Below the pieces are notes generated by a model. The model saw only the letters and a program-made list of their open reading frames with translations. It did no database searches and was not told the origin of the DNA. From Patella vulgata (Eukaryota > Mollusca > Gastropoda > Patellidae), in the NCBI RefSeq assembly GCF_932274485.2, contig NC_065882.2:14553390-14617389 (forward strand): a DNA stretch of 64,000 nt, given 5' to 3'. The position numbers and the translations under genes are program-made. Every line of letters starts with the position of its first letter. Within the stretch, counting starts at the first letter, position 1. This document shows, one piece after another, positions 1-11,700 of this stretch.

Positions 1-410
1 ACAACCGATGCACAGAGACTTGAAGGGATAAGAATACAACCCAAGGAAATTCAGTCAAATAATATTTTAAGATGCATTTGCTTGTGAACCAATAAATATT
101 AAATATTAATTTAAATTGTATAATTAATTTTGATGATGATTGTTTTAATGTCAGGTTATGATTATGTAGGTATATTTAGAATTGTTATATTTTTGCTGCC
201 AGTAGTTTTGTGAGAAATACTTCTATATATTTTTTGTGTGCTTTTTACATTATATTTGACATATTGTATTATTGTCAATATTAGTAAATAATTCATCTTG
301 ACTTGATATGGTGTACCTTAAACTTTTTTCTTACTGATCACTATGGTTACCAGTTAGGTACCATGTAATGAAAATTCACTATTGGTCAACTACTAGGCTA
401 TTCTAATATG

Positions 411-688
411 GGGGGTGGTTGGGTAGGTGGTCGATTGGTTTAAATTGTGTGCTTAAGATCATAAGGTCTCTATCATAAGATCTGTTATTGAGTCAACTGA
501 CGTGGTTTCAACTCCCCGGATGTACATGACAAGGAGTAGGGTTGTCTGTCCAACCTCGTGGGTTTTCTCCGGGTCCTCTGGTTTCCTCTCACTGCTAAAA
601 ATGCCTACAATTGAAATAAAATTGAACCATGTGTTAGTCCTAGTTTGTGTCGAGTGGATTTAAACCCTATTTCCCTCTCGCTCTCTGT
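411..688 (+). mobile_element. SINE-A copy
   Basis: Degenerate tRNA-like head, B-box region GTGGTTTCAACTCCCCGG, central domain GTGGGTTTTCTCCGGGTCCT, and a tail ending in CCCTCTCGCTCTCT. Confidence 0.85.
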
Positions 689-689
689 C

Positions 690-865
690 ATTGAGTTATG
701 GCCGAGTCATGGAGTATATGTGACAAGGAGTAGGGTCACCTGTCCAACCTTGTGAGTTTTCTCCGGGTCCTCCAGTGTCATCCGATCAGCTAAATGACCC
801 CTACACGCAAGTGAATTATTTAGATAAGTTGAACCATTTGTTAGTCCCAAAATTACCTAGTTACT
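690..865 (+). mobile_element. SINE-A fragment (tail lost)
   Basis: Directly follows the previous copy. It has the central domain and TTAGTCCCAAAATTACCTAG but little of the head. Confidence 0.8.
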
Positions 866-1349
866 CGCTATTATAATAATGGATACCGGTCAAGTAGTAT
901 GTGAAGACTGGACTTGTTATCAAGTCAGCGACTTTGGACTCAAACTTAGACTTGAGGTGTTAAGACTGGCACTCGATTCGGGTTCAAGGTTCCACGACTT
1001 GTTCCCACCTCTGCTAATATTTAAATTGCTTTGGCTGACCATTATGGTTTGGGTTATTAACCTTTGTGATCGAAAAAGTTTTGGTTGAGTTTGCTACTCT
1101 TCTACTGCAGTATGTCTTGTGAAAGCCACTAATATTCAGGCAAGATCATTTTAGGTATTTACGTAAGTTAAAGATGCTCATCATTATAGGTACATGTAGT
1201 TCAGGAATTTGGTTGTCTGTTGTCCAACCTGCAAAATGCTTGTCTTCATCATATCATCAAAGCAGAAGCCAAGATGAAATAAATGAAATGGGGGTTAATA
1301 TCCTTCTGTTCTGCACCAACCAGCCTAACGAAGACGGACATACACCACA
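866..1349. other. No feature seen
   Basis: Single-copy-looking sequence between a SINE-A fragment and the minisatellite. Short open frames only. Confidence 0.6.
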
Positions 1350-1690
1350 CTCACTGAGCCACACACACCCCTCAAAAACCTCCTGGTTGGTGACATAGGA
1401 CCATTCTGAGCGACACCCCCCCCCCCCAAAAACCTCCTGGTTGGTGACATAGGACCATACTGAGCGACACACACCCCTCAAAAACCTCCTGGTTGGTGAC
1501 ATAGCACCATACTGAGCCACATACACCGCTCAAAAACCTCCTGGTTGGTGAGATAGCACCATACCCACTGAGCTACACACACCCCTCAAAAACCTTCTGG
1601 TTGGTGAGATAGTAGAATACTGAGCCACACTCACACCTCAAAAACCTCCTGGTTGGTGAAATAGCACCATACTCAAGGAGCTGCACACAT
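1350..1690. repeat. Minisatellite, ~55-60-bp unit, about six copies
   Basis: Unit built on CTCAAAAACCTCCTGGTTGG then TGACATAGCACCATACTGAG. One unit has a C-run expansion near 1420. The open frames across it come from the repeat. Confidence 0.9.
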
Positions 1691-2900
1691 CCCTCAAGAT
1701 AAATAAACAACATGGGGCCTCCAGGTTAATTAGTCACCCAGCCCCATATCAAGATAAAACAAATAACTTTAAAAATCACCAGATGATCACAGTACATTTA
1801 ATGACGTAAAAAATTAACAATTACAGGATAAAATACATTATTTTATATAATTTAATCATCTTCTACATCGTCACATCGGGATGTTATTCTAGATCTAGTT
1901 TCATTTCCACTGAATGTACAATAGCCATTGTTATACGCAATATTTAAAATAAAAATAAATATAAAAAATGACACAAACTAGAGTTTATTTATTACAACTT
2001 AAGGCACTGGGATTCAACTTAAATTAAAATTTGAAATTCTATTCTCACTTTTTTCTACCAACCAATTTTTCATTAATTCAGAGAAAAATCGGACCTTAAT
2101 ATATATTTTTACAAAAGGTAAAAATAAATCTATTTAAATATTTCTATTTTTGAATACAATTCAAAAATTTCTGATGGCAATTAAAAGAAAGAATTCAATT
2201 TCAAAATACTAATATATGGATTTTAAATTAATGAAAAGGGAATGCTATTTTCAACAAATTTTTCCTGCAAAAAATATGAAATCTAAAAAGATTTTTTTTT
2301 TAATTCTTATATTAACAATACAAAAACAAATTTCAGCAGTTAAACATTTATTTTTAATTATTTAAAATCAAAATAAAAAAGTTGATAATTTACAAAAACA
2401 AACCCACAGCTTTATATTAAATTTATGATTTAATTCAAAAACAATATAAAAATAATGACAAAAAAACCCATGTATATTTAAATAATAGCACTTTTATTTT
2501 CAAAGGTATAAAAAGAAAATATCTACAATTAAAAAACATAAATTTAACAGCAGTTATTGTTTTATGATTAAATTGTTTGAAGCAATGCTCCCTCTAATTT
2601 TTAGTTGTCAGTATGCAAAAATCTGATGCAACATTTATTCCTGTGACAATAGTACATGCATATGCACAAGATATTTGTACAAATGTAAATTTGAAAATGT
2701 TTTAAGATAATTTTGGCAGAGCCTATCTATCATGCCTAATAAAACCGTATCATCGATTAAAAAGTTTTATTTTTTGAAATAAAACTTCTGCATCGGTATC
2801 TCAGAACCTGAATATTTTTATACAGCCGAAAATTTGTGTGCACTTCAGTTTTCTTTGTGCAGTCGTTGCTTTAGAGGGAACATTGTTAGAAGTATCTAAA
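1691..2900. other. AT-rich flank, no feature seen
   Basis: Very AT-rich with A/T runs. No open frame, splice pattern or repeat could be supported. Confidence 0.6.
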
Positions 2901-2904
2901 TCTA

Positions 2905-3078
2905 TGCCATTTAAATTGATTGACAGGAAAATTCTCATCAGCGTCAATTTCCTGGACAGTTCTGTCATATATTATGACTGTAATGAGAGGCCAATTAAAT
3001 TGATTGAAAAGGAAAATTCTCATCAGCATCAATTTCCCAAACAGTTCTGTCATATATTATGACTAATGAGAGGTCTGT
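2905..3078. repeat. Tandem dimer, ~90-bp unit
   Basis: Two adjacent copies of a unit with AAATTGATTG...GAAAATTCTCATCAGC and CAGTTCTGTCATATATTATG. Confidence 0.85.
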
Positions 3079-3349
3079 CTTGTTAACGGATTTAAATATA
3101 TAATGTCTTAACAACTTACTTAGCCTAAGACACAATATAAACGAAAAGAGGGAATATTCTACTTAATAATGTACAAAAATGTGGATGCAATTCATATAAA
3201 TAAGACAAATTATGGATGGAATGGTACTAAATATACTTTACGACATCGTTTAGTCCGACAAAAACTCAAAATAAAATTTTGTACAAATATAAAATATTTA
3301 TAAATATATACAATGGATCATTGGTGACTTCTGCAAGGAATGGATAGGT

Positions 3350-3690
3350 CCCAGGACTTAATAATGGACAATCAAAGGGACGGAATAATGGACAATTGGA
3401 GGGACTAATTAATGGACAGTCAAAGGGATCAGATAATGGACATTCAGAGGGTCTGGATAATGGACAATTGAAGAGACTGAATAATGGGCAGCCAAAGGGT
3501 CTGGATAATGAACAGTCATAGGGACTGAATGATGGACAACAGTCAACGGGTCTGGATAATGAACAGTCAAAGAGACTGGAAAATGGAGAGTCAAAGGGAC
3601 TGGACAATGGACAGTCAGATGATTATGGAGAGTCAAAGGAGCTGGACAATGGACAGTCAGATGATAATGGAGAGTCAAAGGGACTGGATA
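3350..3690. repeat. Minisatellite, unit about 24-30 bp
   Basis: Repeats of GGACAGTCAAAGGGACTGGA plus TAATG. Many units are multiples of three, which keeps frames open on both strands; no coding evidence. Confidence 0.9.
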
Positions 3691-3858
3691 ATTTCATTCC
3701 TACTGTTTTTTTGGATGATAAAAAATCCTAATAATGACAAAAGTTTGAATACACTTTGTTAAAACAAGCATGATCCTACCCTACTATGAACCAGGAATCT
3801 TGGAATTAAGACATCAGAAATTGAAATCTGTCAATCAATAAATTTGTAGGCTATCGAT

Positions 3859-4144
3859 CAATCTGGTTAAAACACAGATCCTATTTCGTTTCGTTTTTAT
3901 AGTTCAAAATTTCAAATGGTCTGTCAAATCGATTGTTTGACCTTTTTTGCCCGGAACTGTGGGTAATCCACTAGTAACATCAATGCTGATTGGTTAATCA
4001 AATGTCTGTCTTCATAGGTCAAAAGTCGGTCTTTTGGCCCCTGACATGACCTATCGCTATAACTTGTCAGATCTTCATGTAGTGTAGGCCATCGAAAGTA
4101 TAATAAAACGAAATGAAATATACATCTGTATTTTAATCAGATTG
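3859..4144. mobile_element. Mutator-like MITE, copy 1
   Basis: Terminal inverted repeats begin CAATCTG(G/A)TTAAAA(C/T)ACAGAT. Flanked by a 9-bp duplication, gctatcgat at 3850 and gctatcaat at 4145 (8 of 9 match). Related to the copy at 41503-41877. No coding capacity. A 9-10-bp duplication is typical of Mutator-like elements. Confidence 0.75.
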
Positions 4145-4152
4145 GCTATCAA

Positions 4153-4222
4153 TGTTAGTCCCATAAAGACATGGGTTATGTCAAGTGGACCATGAACCCC
4201 ATTTGCCTCTCTCTCTGTTTAA
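4153..4222 (+). mobile_element. SINE-A 3' tail fragment
   Basis: GTTAGTCCC...TCAAGTGGACCATGAACCCC followed by CTCTCTCTC. Confidence 0.65.
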
Positions 4223-4817
4223 AGTTCCAGTAAAAGCTCAAGATATGAAATACAATGAGTTATTTTGTTAGTAAATAATAAATCACAAAATAGATGCTCG
4301 TTCCCATAGACTAGGTCACCAAGACACATTGGATATAACAACAAAGACATAATGTTACTTATGTTAGTCTTGGAGACCTAGTCTAAACAACATATAACAA
4401 ACAGTACAAACAAATAACAAATGTAATTCAACAAAAAAGACATAACGAAATTCTTGAGCCAATCTGAACTTTAATAAAAAATTGCCACTGGGAGGCTGGG
4501 ATTAAATTGCCGCAAGACAAGACAACTTTATTAGCCCGTGGACCAATAATCCTTGAGTACATTTTTCATCCAAATGAAATACATGATATAAAATACACAA
4601 ACGATATTAATGTTACAAAACTAATAAGAGTCATAAGCACAATGGTGGACATGGTGGACATTATTATTATTATTATTTATGTACATCTATCAACTAATTC
4701 AAACGTTTTATTTTTATATAAAATCAGTTTCTACAATCACAGGGTCGTTATATTGCAATACTTAAAATGTATGAATGGAGGGAGGGAGGTTTATTCGCTG
4801 GATGGCACAGTTATAGA

Positions 4818-5000
4818 AATGAAATGAAATGTTGTTTTATGGCACATCCGCACCAAACGGGTTATAATGCGGCTACATATGGTAATCGATGCGAGACAGA
4901 CTAGCACACTTGCAGACCATGACCAAAGTTAATCCTTTGGGTAAAGGCGCACATCTCTCTTAGGGGTTTTCTTTTGAAGATTTCTGTGTTGATCAAAGAT
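4818..5000. repeat. SINE-like fragment of uncertain family
   Basis: Starts with (AAATG)n and GTTGTTTTA, like a SINE-B tail in the minus sense, but the body differs. May be a divergent SINE. Confidence 0.3.
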
Positions 5001-5460
5001 CAAGTGGCTTTATTCGTCCGATTAGTAACTGTGCTGTCCAATGAAAAAAACCAGGATGGTATAGATGGAGGGATGGCGTTGGACGGTATGTCTTAATAGA
5101 AATGTTAAAAATAACTATATCAACATTCACTATATATTTAATTAGTATTGAAATTTAAACATAAAGAGGCAATATCATTCTCATCAAGAAAATAAATGTA
5201 GATTCCATTGAAAAATTTTCTGTAGCGTGTTCACAAGCTTTAACAGTAAAAGTCTTAAACGGAAAGATACATTTACACACATATTAACTAGAATTTTAAA
5301 AAAAAAATTTCTACAGAAATTTGTACAAGTATATTAACCGATTTCCTACTTTTGGGCCATTTCATTAGCTAAGATTTCAATTCTCAGCCAATAAAAATGC
5401 AGAATCTTTAAAAGTATTTTAGTTTAAGTATTTGTGAATAAGACTCCATGGGGATCATAA
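5001..5460. other. No feature seen
   Basis: AT-rich single-copy-looking DNA. Confidence 0.5.
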
Positions 5461-5468
5461 AAAATGCA

Positions 5469-5531
5469 ATTTTTTTTACTCAATACAAACATTATTCAGA
5501 TTTTTTTTACTCAATACAAACATTATTCAGA
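5469..5531. repeat. Tandem dimer, ~31-bp unit
   Basis: Two copies of TTTTACTCAATACAAACATT plus ATTCAGA. Confidence 0.85.
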
Positions 5532-6385
5532 TTTGTAACCAAGACTACAAGTATACTAGAGAGGGGTCTCTCTGGCTATATGAGGTATGTCTAAAAATAC
5601 AACAGAGAACTTGACAATTAGCAACGATGATAGAAATTTGAATAAAACAAGTCAGGCAAGAAATATATTTGTCCAGATTCTAAAATTAGATACCGCAGAA
5701 TCTAAATCCATCCAGGTAGAAAGGAGTAATATTCCCAACCAAGCAACAATAATTTAAACGTTGATTTTACACTTTTATCCTCTATCTAGTAGAAACTATT
5801 CTAATTAATACCCTTTATTTATCACAGAAAACTTGACATATATCGCAATTTTTGTTAAGAATATTGTAAAAAAAAATATCACAAAGGTTTTCAGCAGGAT
5901 GTAACATATTTCATCTTCACGTCATCAGGAATGAAAGGAAATGGGGTTCAACGTCTTTATTTTTGTGCTTCAGCCAGGCTCATAAAAATAGAAATACTCC
6001 ATGCAGTATGACAGAATGTTTATTCGTGACAATGTGTAGATGAATGTCTAGCCAAATTTGAATTCTAAGTTTCACCATAAATAGTTACCATATTAATAAC
6101 GTATTTATATATTACACTACTGGGCTCATATTAAAATGACTTAAATACTATTAGCACTATTCCTTATATTTATCTATCTAACTGGGGGAGAGAATGAAGG
6201 GAGGGAGGGGTGCTACTTTATACACTCCCAAAAATGTATTTCTGTTAACCTTTGTACCGACAGAAATTTACATATTGCATGCACAACAATCAAAATACCT
6301 CTATCAATAGAATCTAACAGACCCCTGCCCCATTCCCACTCACCCCCAAAAATGCAAACCGACACAATTCAATTTTTTCTAGACA
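5532..6385. other. No feature seen
   Basis: AT-rich DNA without open frames, RNA genes or recognisable repeats. Confidence 0.5.
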
Positions 6386-6520
6386 ACATCGTTTTAAAAA
6401 AAGTTCTTCTTTTTCCTAAAATGTAATTTCAAATTGAATGGCCCTTAATCCCATCGTTTTAAAAAGAGTTCTTCTTTTTCCTAAAATGTAATTTCAAATT
6501 GAATGGCCCTTAATCCCATT
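6386..6520. repeat. Tandem dimer, ~67-bp unit
   Basis: Two nearly identical copies of a unit containing AAAATGTAATTTCAAATTGA and ATGGCCCTTAATCC. Confidence 0.88.
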
Positions 6521-7199
6521 CAAAAGAGAAAATATATCTATCAGTAATTCACAATTTCTGAGAAGAAAGAAATAGACAAGAGAAAATCATTAGAGTCAAG
6601 GTTATTTTTTTCCTAATTTATACTAGTAACAAACTGTGGATATAAAATTGAACGATGTATTATCATATTGTTAATTGACCAGCTTGTACAAAAAAACAAA
6701 AAAAAAAAAAATTTTGCAAAGTCGGTCAGATTCTTATTAATCTAAAAACTTTACAGAAATAGAAAAATATAAAATAACAAATAAAAATATAAATTCAGCA
6801 ATGTAACAAAAAAGGACGGAGACAATTGTTTCTAAACAAGAATAACATTATGGACGGTTTCTTTAATTCTTTAACAAACTATCTGAACTCGAAACAGACT
6901 TGTATGGAATACATAACTAGAAATACTTCAATCTGTAATCATTTCAGCGATAAAAAATCGGACAAAGTCATGTAATGACATCTAAATGTTATAAATATCA
7001 ACAAAAATTGGATCAAGTTAAGTTAATAACAAAAAAAAACACAAAAAAAACCTTTAAATCTCAACAATAAAAATGACAAAGTTAACTTATCAACTAAAAA
7101 TCCTTTTAAGGATCCTTAATAAATTGGACTATGTAACTTTATAACTAAGAAAAAACCTTTTAAATTTCGATTAATAAATGTACTTGTAAGGGTTTACAA
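6521..7199. other. AT-rich flank, no feature seen
   Basis: Poly-A runs and AT-rich single-copy-looking sequence. Confidence 0.5.
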
Positions 7200-7203
7200 T
7201 TAA

Positions 7204-7529
7204 AGATGCATTATGTAAGATTTAGATAGAGAACTGGCCGTTCTTGCTTTAATAATTCCAAAATAGATAATTCAAAATTAATGTTTGAGTTTTTGACAGA
7301 CTGTTTATTGTTACTTGTTAATCGAGACTCAGCCTCGCTTCTCCATTTTTAAATTAAATCATTAAATGGCAATCTTATTTTAATCTGTTTACATTTGCAC
7401 CATCCGATGAACTAGAGAGTTGGTTATAGAAATGTCATGTGAATAAATGTCTAAATAATAATTTACATAACATTTGAAGCCAAAATAAAGAAGTGTAATA
7501 GTCAGATTTAGCTCTTACATAATGCATCT
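7204..7529 (-). mobile_element. T1 MITE (TTAA-flanked), copy 1
   Basis: Perfect 17-bp terminal inverted repeats AGATGCATTATGTAAGA, with TTAA at 7200-7203 and 7530-7533. Internal GAGCTAAATCTGAC-like and TTAATCGAGACT segments match the other T1 copies. Non-coding; piggyBac-like by its duplication. Confidence 0.8.
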
Positions 7530-7533
7530 TTAA

Positions 7534-8220
7534 ATTGCTTAACTGTCTAATGAGAAGAACTATTGAGATACAAATTACTGTAAGGTATATATTTAAGGTA
7601 GATAGGTTGCCAGGGAACGGGGAAAATAAAAAAAAATTCATATTAATATACATATTAATGGCAAATATAATGATATGTATTTTACATGAAAACCATGATT
7701 CAAAAATAAACAAACAATGACATATTTTGATTTCTAAAACAATATATTTAAGGAGAACACCAGCCTTTGTAGTTTTTTTTTATATATTTCATTCAATATC
7801 TAATATTAATATTATTTCACCCATGCACACCCAAAAATACAATTATTTTGAATATAATTACAAAATAACCATATTGTATATGATGTCATGAGAGGAACTG
7901 TCCATCATTGTAAATAAACAAAACAATTAAAAAAATCAGCAATGACTGGTGTTGTCCTTTAAAACTATCCTTGATCTTCCCTTCTAGGAAGGCATTGATT
8001 AATAAAATGGAGTTAAACCTTTGATTTGGGTAAAAAATACAGGTCAATTTGATCTGTTATTTCGATTAAAGCCACATTCCATTAAATTATTATTTCAGCA
8101 ATTTTAGTCTTATTTCCTTTTTTCAAAACTAAAACCATCCGTATACCTAAATTTTTAATTTTAGACAGGTATCCAATTTGCAAAATAAATTGACACATAA
8201 AATTTAATTACAGTAATCAT
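7534..8220. other. Downstream flank of GLIS1/3, no further feature seen
   Basis: AT-rich. The 3' UTR probably ends at its right edge. Confidence 0.4.
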
Positions 8221-8226
8221 TTTATT
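8221..8226 (-). other. Candidate polyadenylation signal of GLIS1/3
   Basis: TTTATT on the plus strand reads AATAAA on the gene strand, about 210 nt after the stop codon. It is the first exact match downstream. The region is AT-rich, so chance matches are common. Confidence 0.3.
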
Positions 8227-8437
8227 TTTTACCCAAATCAAAAAGCTCATGTTGTTTAACCATAAAACTATTAAGCCATTGCTATATGAAATGATGATGA
8301 AATTAGCACTATGTAGACAACCATTACAATCTATATAATTTAATAATATATGCGCATATTAATTAATATTATAAAAATAATAAAAAAATGATAATAATAA
8401 ATGATAATTGATATTAATGTAGCACTTTGTTTGTTTT

Positions 8438-8580
8438 CTAGGATGTTCCTTCTGCGTAGACAGGAGCCGATGTTCGGCTGTTGCTATTTTCAACAGCGGT
8501 CATCTGCAAATATTGTTGTAGATTCGCCTCATCAGCACCAAATGATTCAATGGGTTGAACCTGTGTAGGATCCATAAAAC
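8438..8580 (-). CDS. GLIS1/3: GLIS1/3 exon 10 (C-terminus and stop)
   Basis: Acceptor CTCTTTCAG before 8580. G+GT gives Gly, then [32 protein letters not shown] and a short tail ending in TAG at 8440-8438. The acidic/hydrophobic stretch [11 protein letters not shown] could be a short amphipathic helix of the activation domain (inference). Confidence 0.9.
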
Positions 8581-8708
8581 CTGAAAGAGTTGATAAATAG
8601 ATATACTTGAAGGAGATGAGACTATGAGAGATAGAGAAATGTGGTTTAATGTCCACTCAACACAAACTGGTTCATTTTGGGACTAACATGACACAATTTT
8701 ATAAAATT

Positions 8709-8764
<56 letters not shown>

Positions 8765-11700
8765 GGGTAATGTCCACTCAACCCAACCTTGTCATTTTGG
8801 GACTAACATGATACAATTTTTTAAAAATAATCTGAGAAAGAGATAGGGTGAAAAGGAGAAAGAGGTTTAAAGTCAACACAAACTAAACTAAGTCTCATTT
8901 TTGGACTAACGTATTTATTAAAATAATTTGCTCTGGTTGTAGGGAGCTTTAGTAGTGGGAGGAACACAGAGAAAACACACGAGGTTGGAAAGGCGACACT
9001 ACTACTTATCACGTACAGACTTGGGTTTAAAACCATGCCACTTGACTCAATGACAGACCTTATGATCTAAAGCATATTCTTTAGACCACTGAACTACCCA
9101 ATTCCTAGGAAATGGGTTTAAATTTATTGTCTTCTGCACCAACTAGGCTATTAAAGATGGACATAAGCTTGAGAGATATTTTGCCCTGACAGTGGTCGCT
9201 ACAACCAACTGTTCTTCCAAGTGTCAGGACGTCTTCATTAGCCCAGTCGGAACTGAACAGTAAGACGTTAAACACCATTTTAGTGTCAGGGAATCTTTTA
9301 ACGTGCTGCCAGTGATTTAGTTTAAAAACATGTTTTTTCGTTCTGGTAAATAAATTCAGGCCCAAGGGAACTCAAGTAGTGAAGCTGACAAGGAATTTCA
9401 AAATATTTAAATATAATTACCTTGTTGTTGATTAAAGTTGTTCATGTCAAACTGGTTGTTATAGTGATATGATTGATAGTTACTATAGTTACGTTCAGCT
9501 TGCACTATTCCCATTCTACAACTATTAGTAGTAGCGTAGGCGTTATTACTAGGTATAAACGAACTACGTGGAGCAGCACTATATGCTTGATATGTGTTTG
9601 GCATTTCTGAAATAAAACAGATTAGATTATTGTGTTAAAACTAGCAAATCAATATAAACAAGCCAACTCTGTGGACGATGTCTGCTCAAATCAATCCCAA
9701 AATAAATATAAGACACTCATTAACTCATTACACATTTTATCTTTTTGAAATGCAAACAATCAATCAAATTGAATAGATTTATAATGTCATGATTACCTCC
9801 CTTGGTTTTACTGATAATCAAGCCAACATAAAGGATGATGTGAGGGTGGCAACAAAATGAAATGAAATGAAATGAAATGGAGTTTAACGTCCTACTGTTC
9901 TGCTCCTAACTTGGGCTAATGAAGACGGGCATACGCCATACAGTGTGCTATGAGGGAAATTTTGCCCGGACAGCGGCACTACGGCCTACTCTTATATCGA
10001 ATTCAAACTGCCAAGGGATCTTTTACGTGCACGCCAATGTGTACACGGGACCTCGGTTTTTCGTCCTATCCGAATGACTAGACAGCTTTCCTTTTCAGCC
10101 CCTGCGTCCTGCATCACTGACAAGGGAGAACCACACCGGAAAATCTGGATGAACTTTCTCGGCCAATGCAGGGATCGAACACCCGACCTCCAGGCTAGCG
10201 AGTTAGCGTCTTACCCACTTAGCCACGTGATCCCCGGGTGGCAACAAGGGTTAATCAGCTCCTGCTTGCCACCATCCACATCGTTCTGATAAGGTTACAT
10301 TATTTATTAGTGAAGTCGGGGCGAGAATGGCAATTGGGGCCCTTGTTGTCCTACCGTCAATCAGTGCATAATCACTCTATGTATCGACCCTGTCTAGATC
10401 GGGGTAAAGGTGGCAACATGGGTAATCTACCACCTGCCCACCACCATTGCAGTGGTTGTGAATTCCTTTCTCGTTCTTCCATTCCTACTCTATGCTGGAC
10501 AACTGGATCCTCTGGCAAGTTTCTTAGGAAACATTTATCAGCGATATCACCCTCAGTGGAAGTAGACATTAACCCCCACGTGGGACTAACTGAATTAAAT
10601 TTTGTGTCTATAGAAAAGTATAAATAAGTATACCTTGATTGTAAGTATAATTATATCCAGCCATGTTCATACTAGGTTGTGGTAGAGTCTGCTGTTGTAT
10701 AGGTGGAAGTGGTCTCGGACTCAATAAACTATTATTAGGTGAATAACCTCCCATGCTGAAATAAATATACAAATTAGAATTTTACCCCTGAAAATTAAAC
10801 TATTATCCAGCCTAGAAATGTTCAAAACTAGTTTAACCAGCGGCTGCCAGGCAAGATACGGCCACATTTTGCAAAAGATGGATCAATAACAAGCTAAACA
10901 AAATTAGAATTTTACCCCTGAACATTAAACTATCATCCAGCCTAGAAACGTTCAAAACTAGTTTAAAAACTCATCTATTTATGGCCTATTATGGCACTCA
11001 GATTGTGTAGTGCCTTGAGCATGCATACAAGCATGGAACTGTCCATGGTATAAATGTACATAAGATGCGTAACGCTTGGGGACCATTTTCTGGCCCATGT
11101 CTCGATAGTAATTGTAGCGTCTAGAGTTTTAACAAGAAATTTTAGACAGACACATCGACGAGAGAAAGTAAGACCACATTAAAATGTGAGCATATAAAAA
11201 TATTCAATTATATTTTTAAAAATTTCAAACCTACTTTTCAGGGCCTTCCTCTACTACACTCAATCCTGTATTCATCGGGCTGCCATGACTACCGTGCATA
11301 CTAACAGGAGATGGTTGGCTACTCAAACTACCACAGCGACTTGAGTGACTACTACTAAAATTAAATACTGAAAAAAATATAAACAATTTATATAATTTGT
11401 ATTTATAAATATACATAAATAATCTACGTATTTTACAAGAATACCAACTTAAAGTTCTGATTCGCCATTTTAAGCAATATATGAATCACTTGCAAACTAC
11501 AATATTGTGACATATTAATCTCTAATAGGAATATCAGTCCATTGATGGTTCAATTTCGTTCAGTATTTACATGTGGAATATTGAAATTTCATCCAATAAG
11601 CTTGCCACCATTTTGTAATCCATGAAAATTAATGATAGGCCTGTTTTAAATTTGATTGAATCCAAGCTGGGACATTATCTAGCGTTAGTATGTTGATATT

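Noticed and set aside
1257-1526. 89-codon minus-strand frame
   Set aside because: Produced by the 1350-1690 minisatellite.
3266-3762. Open frames of 77-113 codons over the 24-30-bp minisatellite
   Set aside because: Units that are multiples of three keep frames open on both strands; repeat-driven.
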